From assembly GCF_037975245.1 (NCBI RefSeq), contig NC_092562.1:18498554-18562553 (forward strand): a DNA stretch of 64,000 nt, given 5' to 3'. Positions 37,601 to 48,800 of the stretch are shown here, piece by piece. Numbering within the stretch: position 1 is the first letter of the stretch; the number at the start of each line of letters is the position of its first letter. A program made the position numbers and the translations under genes. The notes beneath the pieces were generated by a model, which was given only the letters and a program-made list of their open reading frames with translations, was not told where the DNA came from and searched no databases. The DNA is from Apostichopus japonicus (lineage: Eukaryota; Echinodermata; Holothuroidea; Aspidochirotida; Stichopodidae).

Positions 37601-40465
37601 GAAGGGTTTGCATGGTCATTTTGAGCTGCTTACACGATCTAGAGGGTGATAAGCTTTGCCAGGTAGAAAACATGACATTAAACGCTTTCTGGTCACTTCG
37701 CCCAACAACCATTTCGCCCAACTGCCATTTCGCCCAACCAGCCTGTTCATTTCGCCCAACCAGCCTGGTCATTTCGCCCAAACAGCCTGGTCATTTTGCC
37801 CAACCAGCATGGTCATTTCGCCCAACCATTTTTTTACTCATATTCAGTCAGAATAATATTACTTTTTCTATTTCACTAGTTCCATTTGAATTATTTTGGG
37901 AATCGGTGTGGAATAATATCACCTTTTCTATTTCACTACCTACCGACTGTAACCACGACTTCATGGTTCCTTAATATTCGGTTCGTATCCCGTAACGTTA
38001 ACAATTCCTGAACGTTTCCTATCAAACCTAAGCCCTAAAACACTAATCCATCCTCAAGTTTCCTTAATATTCGGTTCCGTCGTATCCTGTAACGTTAACA
38101 ATTCCTGAACGTTTCCTTATTGAATAAGGGGTTAATCAACGGTCTAGCGTGCGTTACTCACAGGATTAATGCACGATCAGGGGATAATGCAAGCGATGCA
38201 CGAGGGCGGAGCCCGAGTGCATCCAGCGATAGCATTAACACCCGGACTGCATTAATCATGTGAGTAACGCATGCTAGACCGTTGATTAACCCTGTTCATT
38301 CATACACTACCATTTGTGTGGGGGAAAAATCATAAAACTAAATATTTTTGGTTACATATAACCAAAGATTTATTAAAGTGATGCCCCGTAATTTTCCCGT
38401 GCGTCACTCACAGGATGAACCACGGTCAGCTGACCTGAATGGACCAATAGGATTTAGGAATCTTTACTAAGTATGAATGAAGTATAATTTTAATCAAGGT
38501 TGGGTGAAATGACCAAGCTGGTTGGGCGAAATGACCAGGCTGGTTGGGCGAAATGACCAGGCTGGTTGGGCGAAATGACCAGGCTGGTTGGGCGAAATGG
38601 TAAGGTTGGGCTTCCCATTAAACCACTAGCATTACATTTATCTCTTTTTATCACAGATCAACAAAATGAGGATACGAGGTTACATCGTTGAACTTGAGAA
38701 CTTTTACAATATGACAATTACAACTTGTAACTGAGCTATAGTATTACACTATATAGTAGAGTTTCTGGTGGTATCACTTGGAGAATCTGACCTTACTCAG
38801 AAAGAATTGTTTTTTTGCTATTTGTAAGCTTCAAATGCGTCAAATTTAATGTACATGCTGTATTCTGTTTGGACATTACAGCCTTAATACTGACATTGTT
38901 CTCATTTTACAGTACTTAGTTCATGACTGTTGCTCTTCTGTGAGAAAACACTTTCCAAATATGTAACTCACCTGCCCCTTTGGCTAACTTTTCAAAGACT
39001 GGCGGCCACGTGCTCAACGATGGGACAAGATCAGGCAGTGACCAGAGGATGTACACTGGTAATGGAAAAAACGCATACATACATGTGATGAAAAAAGTGA
39101 AGAGTCATTACCAAGGAGAGAAAGTGGGGTGGGAATGGGACAAGAGGGAGCAGGGGGGAGGTTGGGGAGTAGTTGGTAATGGTTGAAAGAATATGTACCA
39201 AGGAAAAGTTGAAAGAGGGATGGGTATCGGACAAGAGGGAGCGGGGGGGGGAGGTTGGGGAGTAGTTGGTAATGGTTGGAGGGGGGGGGGGGGGGAGTGG
39301 ATGTAAGCAGAGTGCCTTGGAGGGAACAGAGAAGCAATATCTGGGCACGATGAAGTAACACAACCCAGACAGATATTATTAAAAATAACAACAATAAGCT
39401 GTATATTCAGAGAATAAGTTCCACTGAATTAAACCTTGTAGTTCTACCTACATTGCCAATAGTTTGGTATCTCGATCTGATCTAGTATACAACATTTTCC
39501 CTTTCTTCAGTTGAACTTGCTTGCAGTAAGGTAGGTATGCATAACTAGATTTAATTGATACCACTGCTAAAGAAGACAAGATGCAAGATAATCTAACGTC
39601 AACATGAGATATTCACCAGTAGGATAGAGTCGCTCGTTGCACTCAAAAAAGAGAGGTTGAGATTCGAGAAGGTAAACCAGAACGTCTTCGCCTGAATGAG
39701 TGGTGAGCTTCATCACGTTGACAGTCATTTTGTTTGGAAGAATATCAGCCATGACTTCGGGAGTTAGGACCGGAAAGCATTCTGAAAGTCTTCCTTTCAA
39801 GTGGCGTCTAAAAGAGAAAAGTATTTTTTTGTTATCTTTGATCAATGGCGAGTGAATTTCTCACCAATATAGATCTCTGTTTGTTTCAATCATCTTGTGG
39901 GGCTTCTACTTACTGTATATGTTACCGAAACAAATAACATATTTGACAGCAAGAACATTTCAGAGGTAAAAACAATTTTTTGTACTTAAAAGCAGCAGTT
40001 TAGGTTCATTTTGATAACCTTTTCTTGATGCCATGCCACACCAATGTCTCATGACAGATTAGGTGTAATTAGCTTGACTAGCGGAGTATCATATGATGAA
40101 GTACAAGTGGTAAATTTTATATCATCCAATCTCCATACATGTACGTCTACATGATGATGACTTCAAGCATTGTAATATCAAAATAATTAAAATAATTAGA
40201 AAGAAAAGCCAGAAAAGTATAATTTTAAATATTAAATGATATCCAATCCACAGATGTAGTTATAATATCATTTCCATTATTTGCAGTTTTAGAGTCCAAT
40301 ATTAGAGTATCCAATTATAGACACACACAATAAAAAAAAGGGGAAAAAGACAGCCACACCAAAGAAAACAACATGAAAAACCATATAGTTAATATCTTAA
40401 ATACAGTACCTGTCAGAGCCCCTCATGTTGGTATTTGACTTCACATGAAACGGTTTTCGGAACAT
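28650..40465 (-). CDS. EIF2D: Eukaryotic translation initiation factor 2D, ligatin (13 coding exons)
   Basis: EIF2D is a cytoplasmic factor that delivers Met-tRNA to the P site without GTP and helps recycle 40S subunits. Coding exons on the minus strand: 40465-40410, 39807-39617, 39055-38972, 36731-36533, 36243-35987, 34952-34835, 34575-34426, 33487-33311, 32543-32454, 31927-31835, 31512-31386, 30443-30269, 28717-28650. Phases join to 594 aa plus stop (human is 584). Landmarks: start MFRKPFHVKSNT; PUA region (DLMLPGVMVPDTGLPEF, CAVNLEGNAAAM, GDHLW); acidic linker (EEEEEGESLSP); winged helix (QMDALFYQCLLHSLKTKVKASDLP); SWIB/MDM2 part (KSSYKKLNKFLG, KGSWMKAEEVRSAVTEYVKRNELVD, ITHLPWDQMFTRCF); SUI1 domain (TVIQNLDPYGIDI, VRVQGNQINYLSKLLLEEY); basic end PKSKKR. 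A possible acceptor 32 bp before the ATG (about 40498) hints at an upstream noncoding exon. Confidence 0.97.
29510..30206 (+). mobile_element. LINE 3' fragment in the last EIF2D intron (antisense)
   Basis: The frame at 29558-29869 encodes the C-terminal tail of a non-LTR reverse transcriptase of CR1/Jockey type (LKLQDIINL, YRFIHNLLPDALSNFF, HNYNTRNPQ, ATNLWNSLPKAI, SLKSFRYNLSNYYL). Coding similarity just upstream is in another frame, so the copy carries at least one frameshift. About 330 bp of 3' untranslated sequence follows and ends in a GAAAT repeat (30189-30206). The copy is 5' truncated and shorter in coding content than the one in ORC1. Confidence 0.85.
30520..30766. repeat. Local direct duplication, about 100-bp unit
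   Basis: Two close copies (30520-30617 and about 30663-30766) share GGCTATACTGG, GTGTGGTGTGCCATCACC, CACAGAAGTTCAGGAGTGTG and GGGTACAATCTCATG. A partial third copy (CCATGGCTATACTGGAGTGATC, about 30620-30642) lies between them. All are within the EIF2D intron 30444-31385. Confidence 0.85.
33613..34000. repeat. Minisatellite, GTGACATTCCTGTGAGTCTT unit, split by a retroposon tail
   Basis: Imperfect repeats of about 20 bp (GTGACATTCCTGTTAGCC, GTGACATTCCTGTGAGTC, GAGACATTCCTGTGA) lie at about 33613-33725 and resume at about 33862-34000. The interruption, 33726-33861, is unrelated sequence ending in TTGTTGATTATTATTATT, which resembles the 3' tail of an L2/CR1-type LINE or a SINE that uses it. It lies in the EIF2D intron 33488-34425. 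Confidence 0.75.
35162..35275. repeat. 10-bp minisatellite, GGCTGGAGTA / GGCTGAGGTG
   Basis: About eleven units of a 10-bp repeat alternating GGCTGGAGTA-like and GGCTGAGGTG-like forms lie in the EIF2D intron 34953-35986. On the minus strand they make a spurious proline-, serine- and leucine-rich frame. Confidence 0.9.
37684..38615. mobile_element. Foldback DNA transposon (932 bp) with TTTCGCCCAACC repeats, EIF2D intron
   Basis: The left arm (about 37693-37830) has seven direct units related to CATTTCGCCCAACCAGCCTG. The right arm (about 38500-38612) has five inverted units (CAGGCTGGTTGGGCGAAATG). The octamer CATTAAAC flanks it on both sides (37676-37683 and 38616-38623), an exact 8-bp target duplication. 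There is no transposase. The middle contains a separate palindromic element at about 38120-38303. The arms are the source of a spurious 129-codon frame rich in F, R, P and T. Confidence 0.85.
38120..38303. mobile_element. Palindromic MITE nested in the foldback element
   Basis: A long hairpin is visible. GGGTTAATCAACGGTCTAGC at 38129 is matched inversely by GCTAGACCGTTGATTAACCC ending at 38292. The arms continue through GTTACTCACAGGATTAATGC and GCATTAATCATGTGAGTAAC into a centre at GGGCGGAGCCC (about 38208-38218). Nearly the whole 180 bp is self-complementary. It looks like a small inverted-repeat transposon that entered the larger element. Confidence 0.75.
39117..39300. repeat. G-rich duplicated segment
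   Basis: Two copies of GGACAAGAGGGAGC, G-run, GAGGTTGGGGAGTAGTTG, GTAATGGTTG lie at about 39138-39184 and 39229-39280, followed by a 15-base G-run. They are in the EIF2D intron 39056-39616. Confidence 0.8.
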
Positions 40466-43400
40466 TTTGGAGATGTATTCGTTGAGTGTCTTTTGATCTG
40501 TGAACTAAACAGTGAGTAGGATTTAAAAAATATTAATTAAAACAAATTTCATACAGTATTTCAATGCAAACTGGTCATATTACATATAAAAGCATGACTG
40601 AGTCCTCCTGCGTCATATTTGTCATTGTTTTAAGTATCCAGGCAGTGAGCCATCTCTGTCTAATCATTGAAAATTCATTACATATATACATGTTTAAAAC
40701 CTGATATGCTGATAGAAACTGATCTACCAGTAACCAGATGTAAGTTATATATAATGGACTAAATTCAATTCACTTCTCAGGATAATTTGAATCAATCTTT
40801 AAATAAGTTAAATTTAATTTTACATGAATTTATTACTATGGAGCCAACATAGTCAGACAAGATTTGAACTTTTTTTAAAGAAATAGTATCATGGACACTT
40901 CGAAGTTTGGACACCTAAGCCTTAAAACACCCCAAAACTATATCTTCTGGTATAAATCACCTGAAAATATACTTGATATGGTGGGAGAAATGTGTTATAT
41001 TACGATACACGGCCAAACTTTCTTTCCTGCAAACTGTTTTCACGTTGTATTCCAAGAAGTTTCTTCGTGATTGTGGAACTGGTATTCCTTTGCTAGATTA
41101 TTGCGAAGTTCGGACACCTGGCCCACAGTGTGGCGCTGGTGATAACATTGGTGGCGCAGTTGCTCTTTCAGTAATTATAACAGACTTCATAGATCTCCGT
41201 CATTTTATTGACAAATATGTAAGTGCTTACTTGCACACAGGTCATGTTGGAGAGAAAATCACTGTAGCTTTGTAGTTTTTCGTGAAATTGGCTGTTGCTA
41301 TAGGTTGTCATGGTGAAATCGTGTATTTCTTAGGGGTGTCCGAACTTCCCAGTGTTCCGAACTTCGCAATACTGACTATACTTTACTAAATGCTTGCATT
41401 GCTTATAATTATAGACCATGACCACAGAACCAATGTAGCATTCTTGTAACAGTTTTCACCGGTCATGCATTTTCATACAAAGGGGGAAAAAATTATTTGT
41501 ATCCACATCCAAATTAGAAATGAGAGACACACCTTTTTTCCTTACTCATTGTGGACTTCATAAAAAATAAAAAAAACACAACGTAAATGCAAACCTGCGG
41601 AGACTTATAATATCCTGTTTGATACACCTGATTTAATTGACCTAACATTATGTCAGAAATTTCTAAGTTATATGTGCACTAATTCAATTCACAATACATC
41701 TAAGGGCTTTTAATTGAAAAGCACTGATAACACCCGTTTGACTGAACTTTTTTTTTCAAGAAAAACAAAGTCTACTACAAGTATCAAATTCTTACTCATG
41801 TACCATGACCACGGAGCAAACGCTGAAAGTGTAGTCACACAAGAAACTTCCTCCAGACTTTTGTGATCATATGATGCATGTAAAGACTAATGTGTAAGTC
41901 CTCAAAATGCTTACCCTATCACTTATAATATCAGGTGACTGTGTAGCTGACTACCAGTACTAGGCTGTAACAGAGGTCAAGACCGGCAGACTGCCTTACA
42001 GTTGCAGTGTATACTTCTGTTATGTGCTGTAGTTTTACATTCCAACTTGCTAATATTGAATGTAAGCATTACATTATAGTAGGAATAAAAATTGAGACGT
42101 GAGTAAGTGTAACTTCAGAATCAAATTCTAGTGCAATATGGAACTAGGCTAGGCCTAAGTATGTTATGATATTATAATAGCTGTACTTGATAGACATGGA
42201 CCAGTTAGACTAGTCCTTTCAATTTGATATTCGTCTTTAAATGTTAACAATTTTCACGTCATGCGAACCTTCTTACGATAGTTGTCTTCTGTGTGGAAAG
42301 GTTGTTTATACGACTCTACTTACTTCCTGAGAGTACAAAGATATTCTTACTGTACTGTAGTGTTACCGCAAAGTACTACATATCATTGGCACTGATTCCG
42401 CAAAACGTATGTCACGTTGCCAATTACGCAATCGAAGTGAAACCCATGTCAGGTTTGTGACTATTAATCAATTCAAGAATACGTTATGTTGGCAGGCTAG
42501 AGGACTTAATTTCAATTCCGATGTTTGCGTTATCATGTAATCAGCTATGGATCAGAAATGGGCCGTGGGAGAAAATCCACTTAGTTTTACGGGAAATCAT
42601 GACATTTTGTTATGCAGCGCTAATAATAGCGCAACACTTACCTTTAGTTAGCTTATAATAATTCGTTCAGATGTTAAATGTCAAACCCCGGATGCATAGC
42701 GGTTGGAATTTGCACAATAATCCCTAGGATTATTTTGGGGGTTTGAAAATTGTAAATCGTGTTCATGATAATTGTGAAAGACAGGGCAGTGACAGGTTTA
42801 TATGATGGTCGCTCATGTCCAAATGTTGAACACATGTTTTGCTATCAACCTATTAACATTCTTCCTCGCTGCGATATTTGATTGTCTGATTGAATACCCC
42901 ATAATGTCGGAGAATAATATGAAACTGAGTCAGGTCCTCCAGAAAGGCATTTATTTTCAGCAAACTTAGAATCTATCGGCCAAGCTTTGGAGTCAATATT
43001 GAATAACCTTAAGGGTATACCTCCTTCCGGGGAGGCCCTATGTATTGAATACTATTGGATGTTGTGTGAGGTTGAAAAGGTGGTGTAACGTCCCCAAACA
43101 CTCGGCCGGGATCCGCGCCTGTTATCGTCCTAGCGCTGACTCCCGTATTGGTTACATTTAAAAAAATTAATCCCATCGGTTGGGCACGTCACTGCCCTTG
43201 GTAGAACCGGGTAGGAGTTATAGATATTTATCCCTTCTATAGCTTCTGCACCCCACCCACACCACCACATATTAAATAAATCTCGAGGACCACAAAGAAA
43301 TTTTCCACCACGGACCTCTGCAATTCCTGTCATCAGGCACGGGGTCTGTTGTAACGTTACATGCAAAAAGAAATAGGTAGTATTTAACCTTTCAGCATTT

Positions 43401-43500
43401 GTTTAGTACGTAAAGATCTGTAAATGTTTATGGTATTGTCAATGGAATGTATTCATTTATTATTGGGTCGGTTAATTTGCATTATAAGATTATATATAAT
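40466..43500. other. Upstream of EIF2D: 5' flank, no gene recognised
   Basis: This stretch holds the EIF2D promoter side and a foldback-like element (40895-41367). Otherwise I see no coding exon of a known family. The 43070-43370 stretch is locally GC-richer (CTCGGCCGGGATCCGCGCC at about 43101) and contains an unsupported minus frame at 43130-43366. Confidence 0.5.
40895..41367. mobile_element. Putative foldback element, CGAAGTTTGGACACC ends
   Basis: The left end CGAAGTTTGGACACCTAAG (40901-40919) is matched inversely by CTTAGGGGTGTCCGAACTT (about 41331-41349), followed by a second inverted unit (GTTCCGAACTTCGC, 41354-41367). A direct internal copy, GCGAAGTTCGGACACC, lies at 41103-41118. The build resembles the two larger foldback elements, but I could not read a clear target duplication. 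Confidence 0.6.
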
Positions 43501-43534
43501 GGTTTAGGTGATAGCTAGAAGCAACAACGGTGTT

Positions 43535-43865
43535 TGCAAGCAACCTATTCACTCAGAGATTACAACTATTCTGTTAATCTCAAAGTTTGGTACCACAGTT
43601 AAAACTGGATCGTGCTGATAAAGCAAATTAATCGGTATCATGTGCTATTAGGTTAACAGTAAGAACTGAGGATATGTGTACTACCAACAAATGCATCAAA
43701 CGAGATTTGTTGGGATTAAACTTATCCTCAGTTAATTACTGTAAACCTAATAGCACATGCTACCGATTTATAATACGATCCAGTGTTAACTTTGGAACAA
43801 AACTTTTAAGATTTACAGTAGTTACTATGTGTTCTCTGTGTGTATATCGGGTGTTACAAGAGATA
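43535..43865. repeat. Large imperfect palindrome, about 330 bp
   Basis: The strongest arms are 43630-43674 (ATCGGTATCATGTGCTATTAG onward) and 43723-43768 (CTAATAGCACATGCTACCGAT at its end). Weaker inverted similarity extends outwards, with ACTGGATCGT on the left (about 43604) and ACGATCCAGT on the right (about 43776). It could be an inverted-repeat transposon or a long hairpin. It has no coding content. Confidence 0.65.
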
Positions 43866-44930
43866 ATCCCGGACCTAAATACGACACTTTTAAACTTGGT
43901 GAAGGGAGAGCTCCCTCTTCAGTGGGTAATAAAATGCTTAACTTGAAGTGACAGGCTGCATTACATCATTGTAACCATATCACACTAAGGCTGGGCTAGA
44001 TTTACCAAAGAGACTTTATCAAAGTTTTGTGAATCGTTTGTGAAAGTTTTCGCAAAACGCGCAATTAGTCGATTCTTATGGTGATAATGACTATAACGAC
44101 TGTCCCAAATCGTGTCAGCGGATTGGGCTAGGTTAATTTCTTCTGATGTATACATAAGATAGTGTGGTATACCAGTTATGCTGCTCAAACAAGTGACGTA
44201 TATAGTTTCTTTTCAAAAAATTATGCTGGCAAGATAATTCACACTACAAAGACAACCCAGATTGCTTTAAACTGATGATGGGAGCTAAACTTACTTCAAT
44301 TGGTGGTAATTTATGAACAAGTTTACCAAAGATTACCTACATGGCACCAAACCAGTTTGGTTTTAGTTTTCCCCCTGCATATATTGAAATTGTTTATCGT
44401 GTACACTGTTTTGTATTGATTTCTTAATATCGTCCCCACTGTCACGGAATAGTTATATACTAGGCCGTGTTATCAAATTTGTCAGTTGAGGAATGGAAGG
44501 GGTTGGAAGGGGCGGGTGGGTAGGGCTTGAGGATAGTGCGATAGCTAGATAGTCCCATAGTTTCATTACGCAAGTGATGCTATATGACGTCGCACAATGG
44601 ATTTAAAATTTCATGCGATAAGCGTCAAGAACCAATAAGGAAAGAGTTTTTATGAACTCGAGAGTGTGTTTGTTGGGGGAAGCTATATACGCAGTAAACA
44701 TAACCGTTACTACAAATAATCTACTACTACATCTTCTGAGTAAATCAATGAGTAGGCTACTGTTAGAAAAGGGGGGACTTCCCGATACGTCTTCATACGT
44801 CATACAAAAATTACACTGGAAAATATAAAAAACAGCCATATTGACATTCTTAATACAAATGTGATATAGGTTGATGATATTGATATCAGTCACGGTTACT
44901 GATCATTGTTAATAACTCATTGCATTCCAT
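43865..44930 (+). repeat. Copy A of a triplicated noncoding unit, about 1.05 kb
   Basis: This shares ordered blocks with copies B and C: CGGACCTAAAT, ATAAAATGCT, TGTAACCATAT, the block GTGTGGTATACCAGTTATGCT, ACAAAGACAACCCAGATTGC, TTACCAAAGATTACC, CGTCCCCACTGTCACGG, CAATTTGTCAGTTGAGGAATGG-like sequence, GACGTCGCACAATGGAT, CAAGAACCAATAAGGAAAG and GTTACTGATCA. No open frame is conserved among the copies. Confidence 0.8.
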
Positions 44931-45164
44931 TATTTTTCTTGGTAGGCTACATGGAAATCACCACGCTACCAGAGCATAATGCATATATCGGAATTGAACA
45001 CAGCATCTTTTAGTCCTTATTCGCTGTTTTGGCTTCACCAATATATATGTAATACACTAAATAAAACAACTTATTTAGCTTTTTCACAGGTAACACAAGC
45101 CTGGACATTCTTCTACTACACTACACTGCAAACATACCGTAACTTTAAGTATATTGTTGTAACC

Positions 45165-45640
45165 CATTTAATACTGTTATAAGATAACTTTTTCTGCTGC
45201 ATCACTTCATACGTAAGACACTAATTCTGATCTGTTTAATAAGTGTTTATTGACTTAAAGCAAATCAATCATTGACATCTTTGTGTATACCATCGTTCAT
45301 TCCAGGTAAGTAACACACATGCATATAGTGTCAAGATGTTGTTAACTTTGACACGTATAGTTCAGTTAATGATCATAAATAGTTTACAGGATCTTGTCTA
45401 TGATATCACAGTGCCCAGCCGTGTTGGGGATTAATAGCTGGAAACATAACCTTTGTTACTCCTCCTTAGTAATACCTTAAATACTGTTATAAAATATTAT
45501 TTTCGTCTGCATCACTGTTTGTTAAGTGTTTGGGACTTAAATTAATGTGGACATTGCTTTGTCGAAATTTCTTTATTGCAGTTCAGTAACGCGTAAAATG
45601 TCAAGAGCTTGTTAGCACTGACAAGTATAGTTAAAGGGAT
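45165..45640. repeat. Diverged direct duplication between copies A and B
   Basis: Two segments, about 45165-45380 and 45481-45640, share ATACTGTTATAA, TGCATCACT, GTGTCAAGA / ATGTCAAGAG, TTGTTA and ACGTATAGTT / ACAAGTATAGTT in the same order. They are noncoding. Confidence 0.6.
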
Positions 45641-45808
45641 ACTCCGATTGACATACAATGTGATACATATACATTGAAAGGGGAACAAAAATATGTCACA
45701 CATTTAAGTTGAAAACTCCAGCACAATATCATATTCCTAACTTAAAATATGGTTGATTTGATTTGATTTATTTGTTTTATCACGTGAATATATACATTGT
45801 GAAAGGAA

Positions 45809-45871
45809 GTCTTCTAAAAAACCAGTCTTCTAAAAAAACCCGTCTTCTAAAAAAAGTCTTCTAAAAAAAAA
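45809..45871. repeat. Short tandem repeat, TCTTCTAAAAAA
   Basis: Four units of TCTTCTAAAAAA with short linkers. No function is visible. Confidence 0.85.
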
Positions 45872-46264
45872 TTGAAGTGGAACTGGCTAAAACCTCGATT
45901 CTTCCTCATATAGTTAATCACATTGGAAGGTCAGTAATGTCGTAACGGCAAATGTTCTTCAAACGCTTTACTTTCATATTATAAAATATTATAATAATCT
46001 TCTGGATGATTTATCTTTGAAACCTGATGCATTGGTCATGTTTGCGGAACCGTCAAGGTTCTCTGTATTTATAACCCTTTCCTCTAGTGAGGTAAACATT
46101 ATTAAAAGAAACTAAGCAAAAACAGTTTTTAACTGAATTCCCGTGATGACACAATTCACTTTGCTGTTGTCAGATGCACTCCCAAACTATACCACCAAAT
46201 TTAAAAAGAAATCACATCTTCGCCATACAAAATGCGTCGAGGATGTGGGTTTCTCCTGGAAGAT

Positions 46265-47115
46265 GCTGAAAATCGTATGCAGATTAGACTAGGTTAAGTT
46301 CCTCTGCATGAATACATAAGATAGTGTGGTATAGGTCTACCAGTTATGCTACACAAACAAGTAACGTAGTTTCTCTTCAATCCCTTATGCTGGCAAGATT
46401 ATTCACTCTACAAAGACAACCCAGATTGCTCTAAAATATGAAAATGATAGCTAAACTTACTTCATTTGGTGTTAATTTATGAACAATTTTACCAAAGATT
46501 ACCTGCATGGCACCAAACCAGTTGTGTTTAACCCCCCCCCCCCCCTCCCTCTCTGCATCAACTGAAATGTATTGTTATCGTGTACCCTATTTTTGATTGA
46601 TTTCTTAATATCGTCCCCACTGTCACGGTATATTATACTAGGCCGTATTATCAATTTTGTCAGTTGAGGAATGGAAGGGAGGGTTCAGTTGAAGTGGTTG
46701 GGGTAGGTAGTGCTTTGAGGAACGTGTTATAGGAACATGTCTGTTTTACTGCGCAAGTGATGTTATGACGTCGCACAATGGATTAAATATGTCATGTTAT
46801 AACCGTCAAGAACCAATAAGGAAAGAGTTTTTATGTAATGGAGATTCTTATATTTGTATGGAGGGGAGAGTTACGCCGTAAACATAACCTTTACTACCAA
46901 GAATCGAGTACGTACTACATCTTGTTAGTAAATCAATGAGTACTGTTAGAACAATGGGACTTCCCGTTCCCTCTTCATACGTCATTCAAAAGTTACACTT
47001 GAAAATATGATAACAGCCATATTGACATTCTTGATACAAATGTGAGTGCTATATGTTGATGACACGGTTACTGATCAACGTAAATAACTCATTGCATTCC
47101 ATGTATATGTTTTTG
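46265..47115 (+). repeat. Copy B of the triplicated noncoding unit
   Basis: It aligns with copy A from ATCGTATGCAGATTAGACT to ACTCATTGCATTCCATG, with many long identical blocks (ACAAAGACAACCCAGATTGC, ATATCGTCCCCACTGTCACG, GACGTCGCACAATGGATTA, CAAGAACCAATAAGGAAAG). It is closer to A than C is. A poly-C run near 46530 is specific to this copy. Confidence 0.85.
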
Positions 47116-47749
47116 GTGCAAGAAATGTTTTGTTTTTTATAAAGCAATCAACTTCAGCCACCTGCAAATATAATAATTTGACGTTTTCCTCAAAGTCACC
47201 TCCCACCCCAGTCCTACCTATACGCAATCATGCACACAGTGCTTGTTGCTTCTTTCTGTAGTTGTTCTGTAGTTGTGAAATCAAATGAGCGGAGCAACTG
47301 AATTAAGTTGAAAATCTCACCCCGAAGTTTAAAGTTTATAAATTATCCAGCAATATATTGTTATAATAATTTACTCTCACTCAAACCCGGAACATGTCAC
47401 TTTGTTGACAAATGGGGTGGATTGGAAAATGGGAAGGGGGAGGTAGGGTGTCTGTTAAATTGGTGTTAAAATATAGACTGTTGGAATGTATTTCATTAGC
47501 TCTTAGATATATTGTTCATTAATGGAATCAGTCACAAATTAAACTCGCAAGGAAAAAGGTTTTCCTAAATTACCACAGGATACTTGGACAACATTGTTCA
47601 CATGCCTTGTACACTGAGTATATAAGAGGTATAATACAACGGAGGTATTTCATCCGGTAGAATGTGTTAAGCTTAATTATAATACCGACACCCCCCCCCC
47701 ACACCGCCCCTCCTCCGATGAAATACTCAGGGGGAGATTTAATAATGTC

Positions 47750-48800
47750 AAATCGGACCTAAATATGACCTGTTGTGGAATTAGTGACGGTACAGGATTC
47801 CCTTCATGAACCATAAAATGCTAAGTTACGGTATTTGTTACCTTTGGTGTAACCATATAATACAAACAGGCAAATGCAGGGACTAGACTCACCGAATCAA
47901 CTTTATGAAAATTCTCTTCGGCCAAGACAAATTCGCAATCAGTCGGCTAATAATGCCTATAGAGGTTTTTTATGAAACCTTGTATGTTATATTCCTCTGC
48001 TATAGAAAAGTGTGGTATGTCTTTATGCCCTGACAATAACTGCCACAATTCAGTCAAATGCTTTCTGAACCAGCCTCTTTACTGACAAGAGAATAATACA
48101 ACCATATGCATTACCTCTAAATGGCAAGTTAAAAAGTGATTGATTTCATTTGCTCGTAATTTTTCTGACAACTTATAACTGACAACTTATACCGAATATT
48201 CTATCAGACGTAACTGCAATTGAAGAACTAAATACACTCGCTCATCTCTTTATCACTAGTTGAACGTTGTTTTAAGCGATTATATACTGTGATTTCATTC
48301 GATTGTAAAAATAAAGAGAGAAAACACTGGCAGAATGTATAGAGTTGTACACTCTGTCACACGAGGAAGATGGGCAGGGTTCGGGAGGGGAAGGGGGGGG
48401 GGTCGGGCGACTAATGTGGGAGTGTTGGGAAAAGTGAACCACATGTTTCTATATGTAACTGATGTAGAAAGCAAATCGGCTTCATTCACAGATTTAAAGA
48501 TTGTATGTGATAAACGTTATAAACCAATAAAGAAGGATTTTATGTAGGCTACTTGAGAAGTTTCTGGTTTTGCTTGAAGGGAAAAGGCACGCAGTAGCCT
48601 ACACATAATCTTTACCACTGTGAAGTATTATAATCTTTTAAGTGGTTCATTGAGTACTGTTGTAAAAGGGGCTTTCCTGCTGTGCCTTATACAAACGTAA
48701 TACACTGATAAGTACGTCTTTATTACGTATTGCCTCTTAAAATCAACGTTGTTTTGCTGATATATATTCAAGTTACTGATCGTCATAAATAGTCCTAAAC
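47750..48800 (+). repeat. Copy C of the triplicated noncoding unit (most diverged)
   Basis: It shares with copy A, in order, CGGACCTAAATA, ATAAAATGCTAAG, TGTAACCATAT, AAACCAATAAAGAAGGATTTTATG, GCAGTAGCCTACACATAAT-like sequence and AGTTACTGATCG. The central third is replaced or strongly diverged. It ends about 330 bp before the first exon of the plus-strand BRICHOS gene. Confidence 0.65.

Noticed and set aside
37585-37974. 129-codon frame rich in HFAQPAWSFRPT repeats
   Set aside because: It is the translation of the TTTCGCCCAACC repeat arm of a foldback element.
39014-39394. Proline-rich minus frames
   Set aside because: They arise from the G-rich duplicated segment and overlap a real EIF2D exon in another frame.
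43130-43366. 78-codon minus frame
   Set aside because: Locally GC-richer, but no recognisable domain, splice context or conservation argument.
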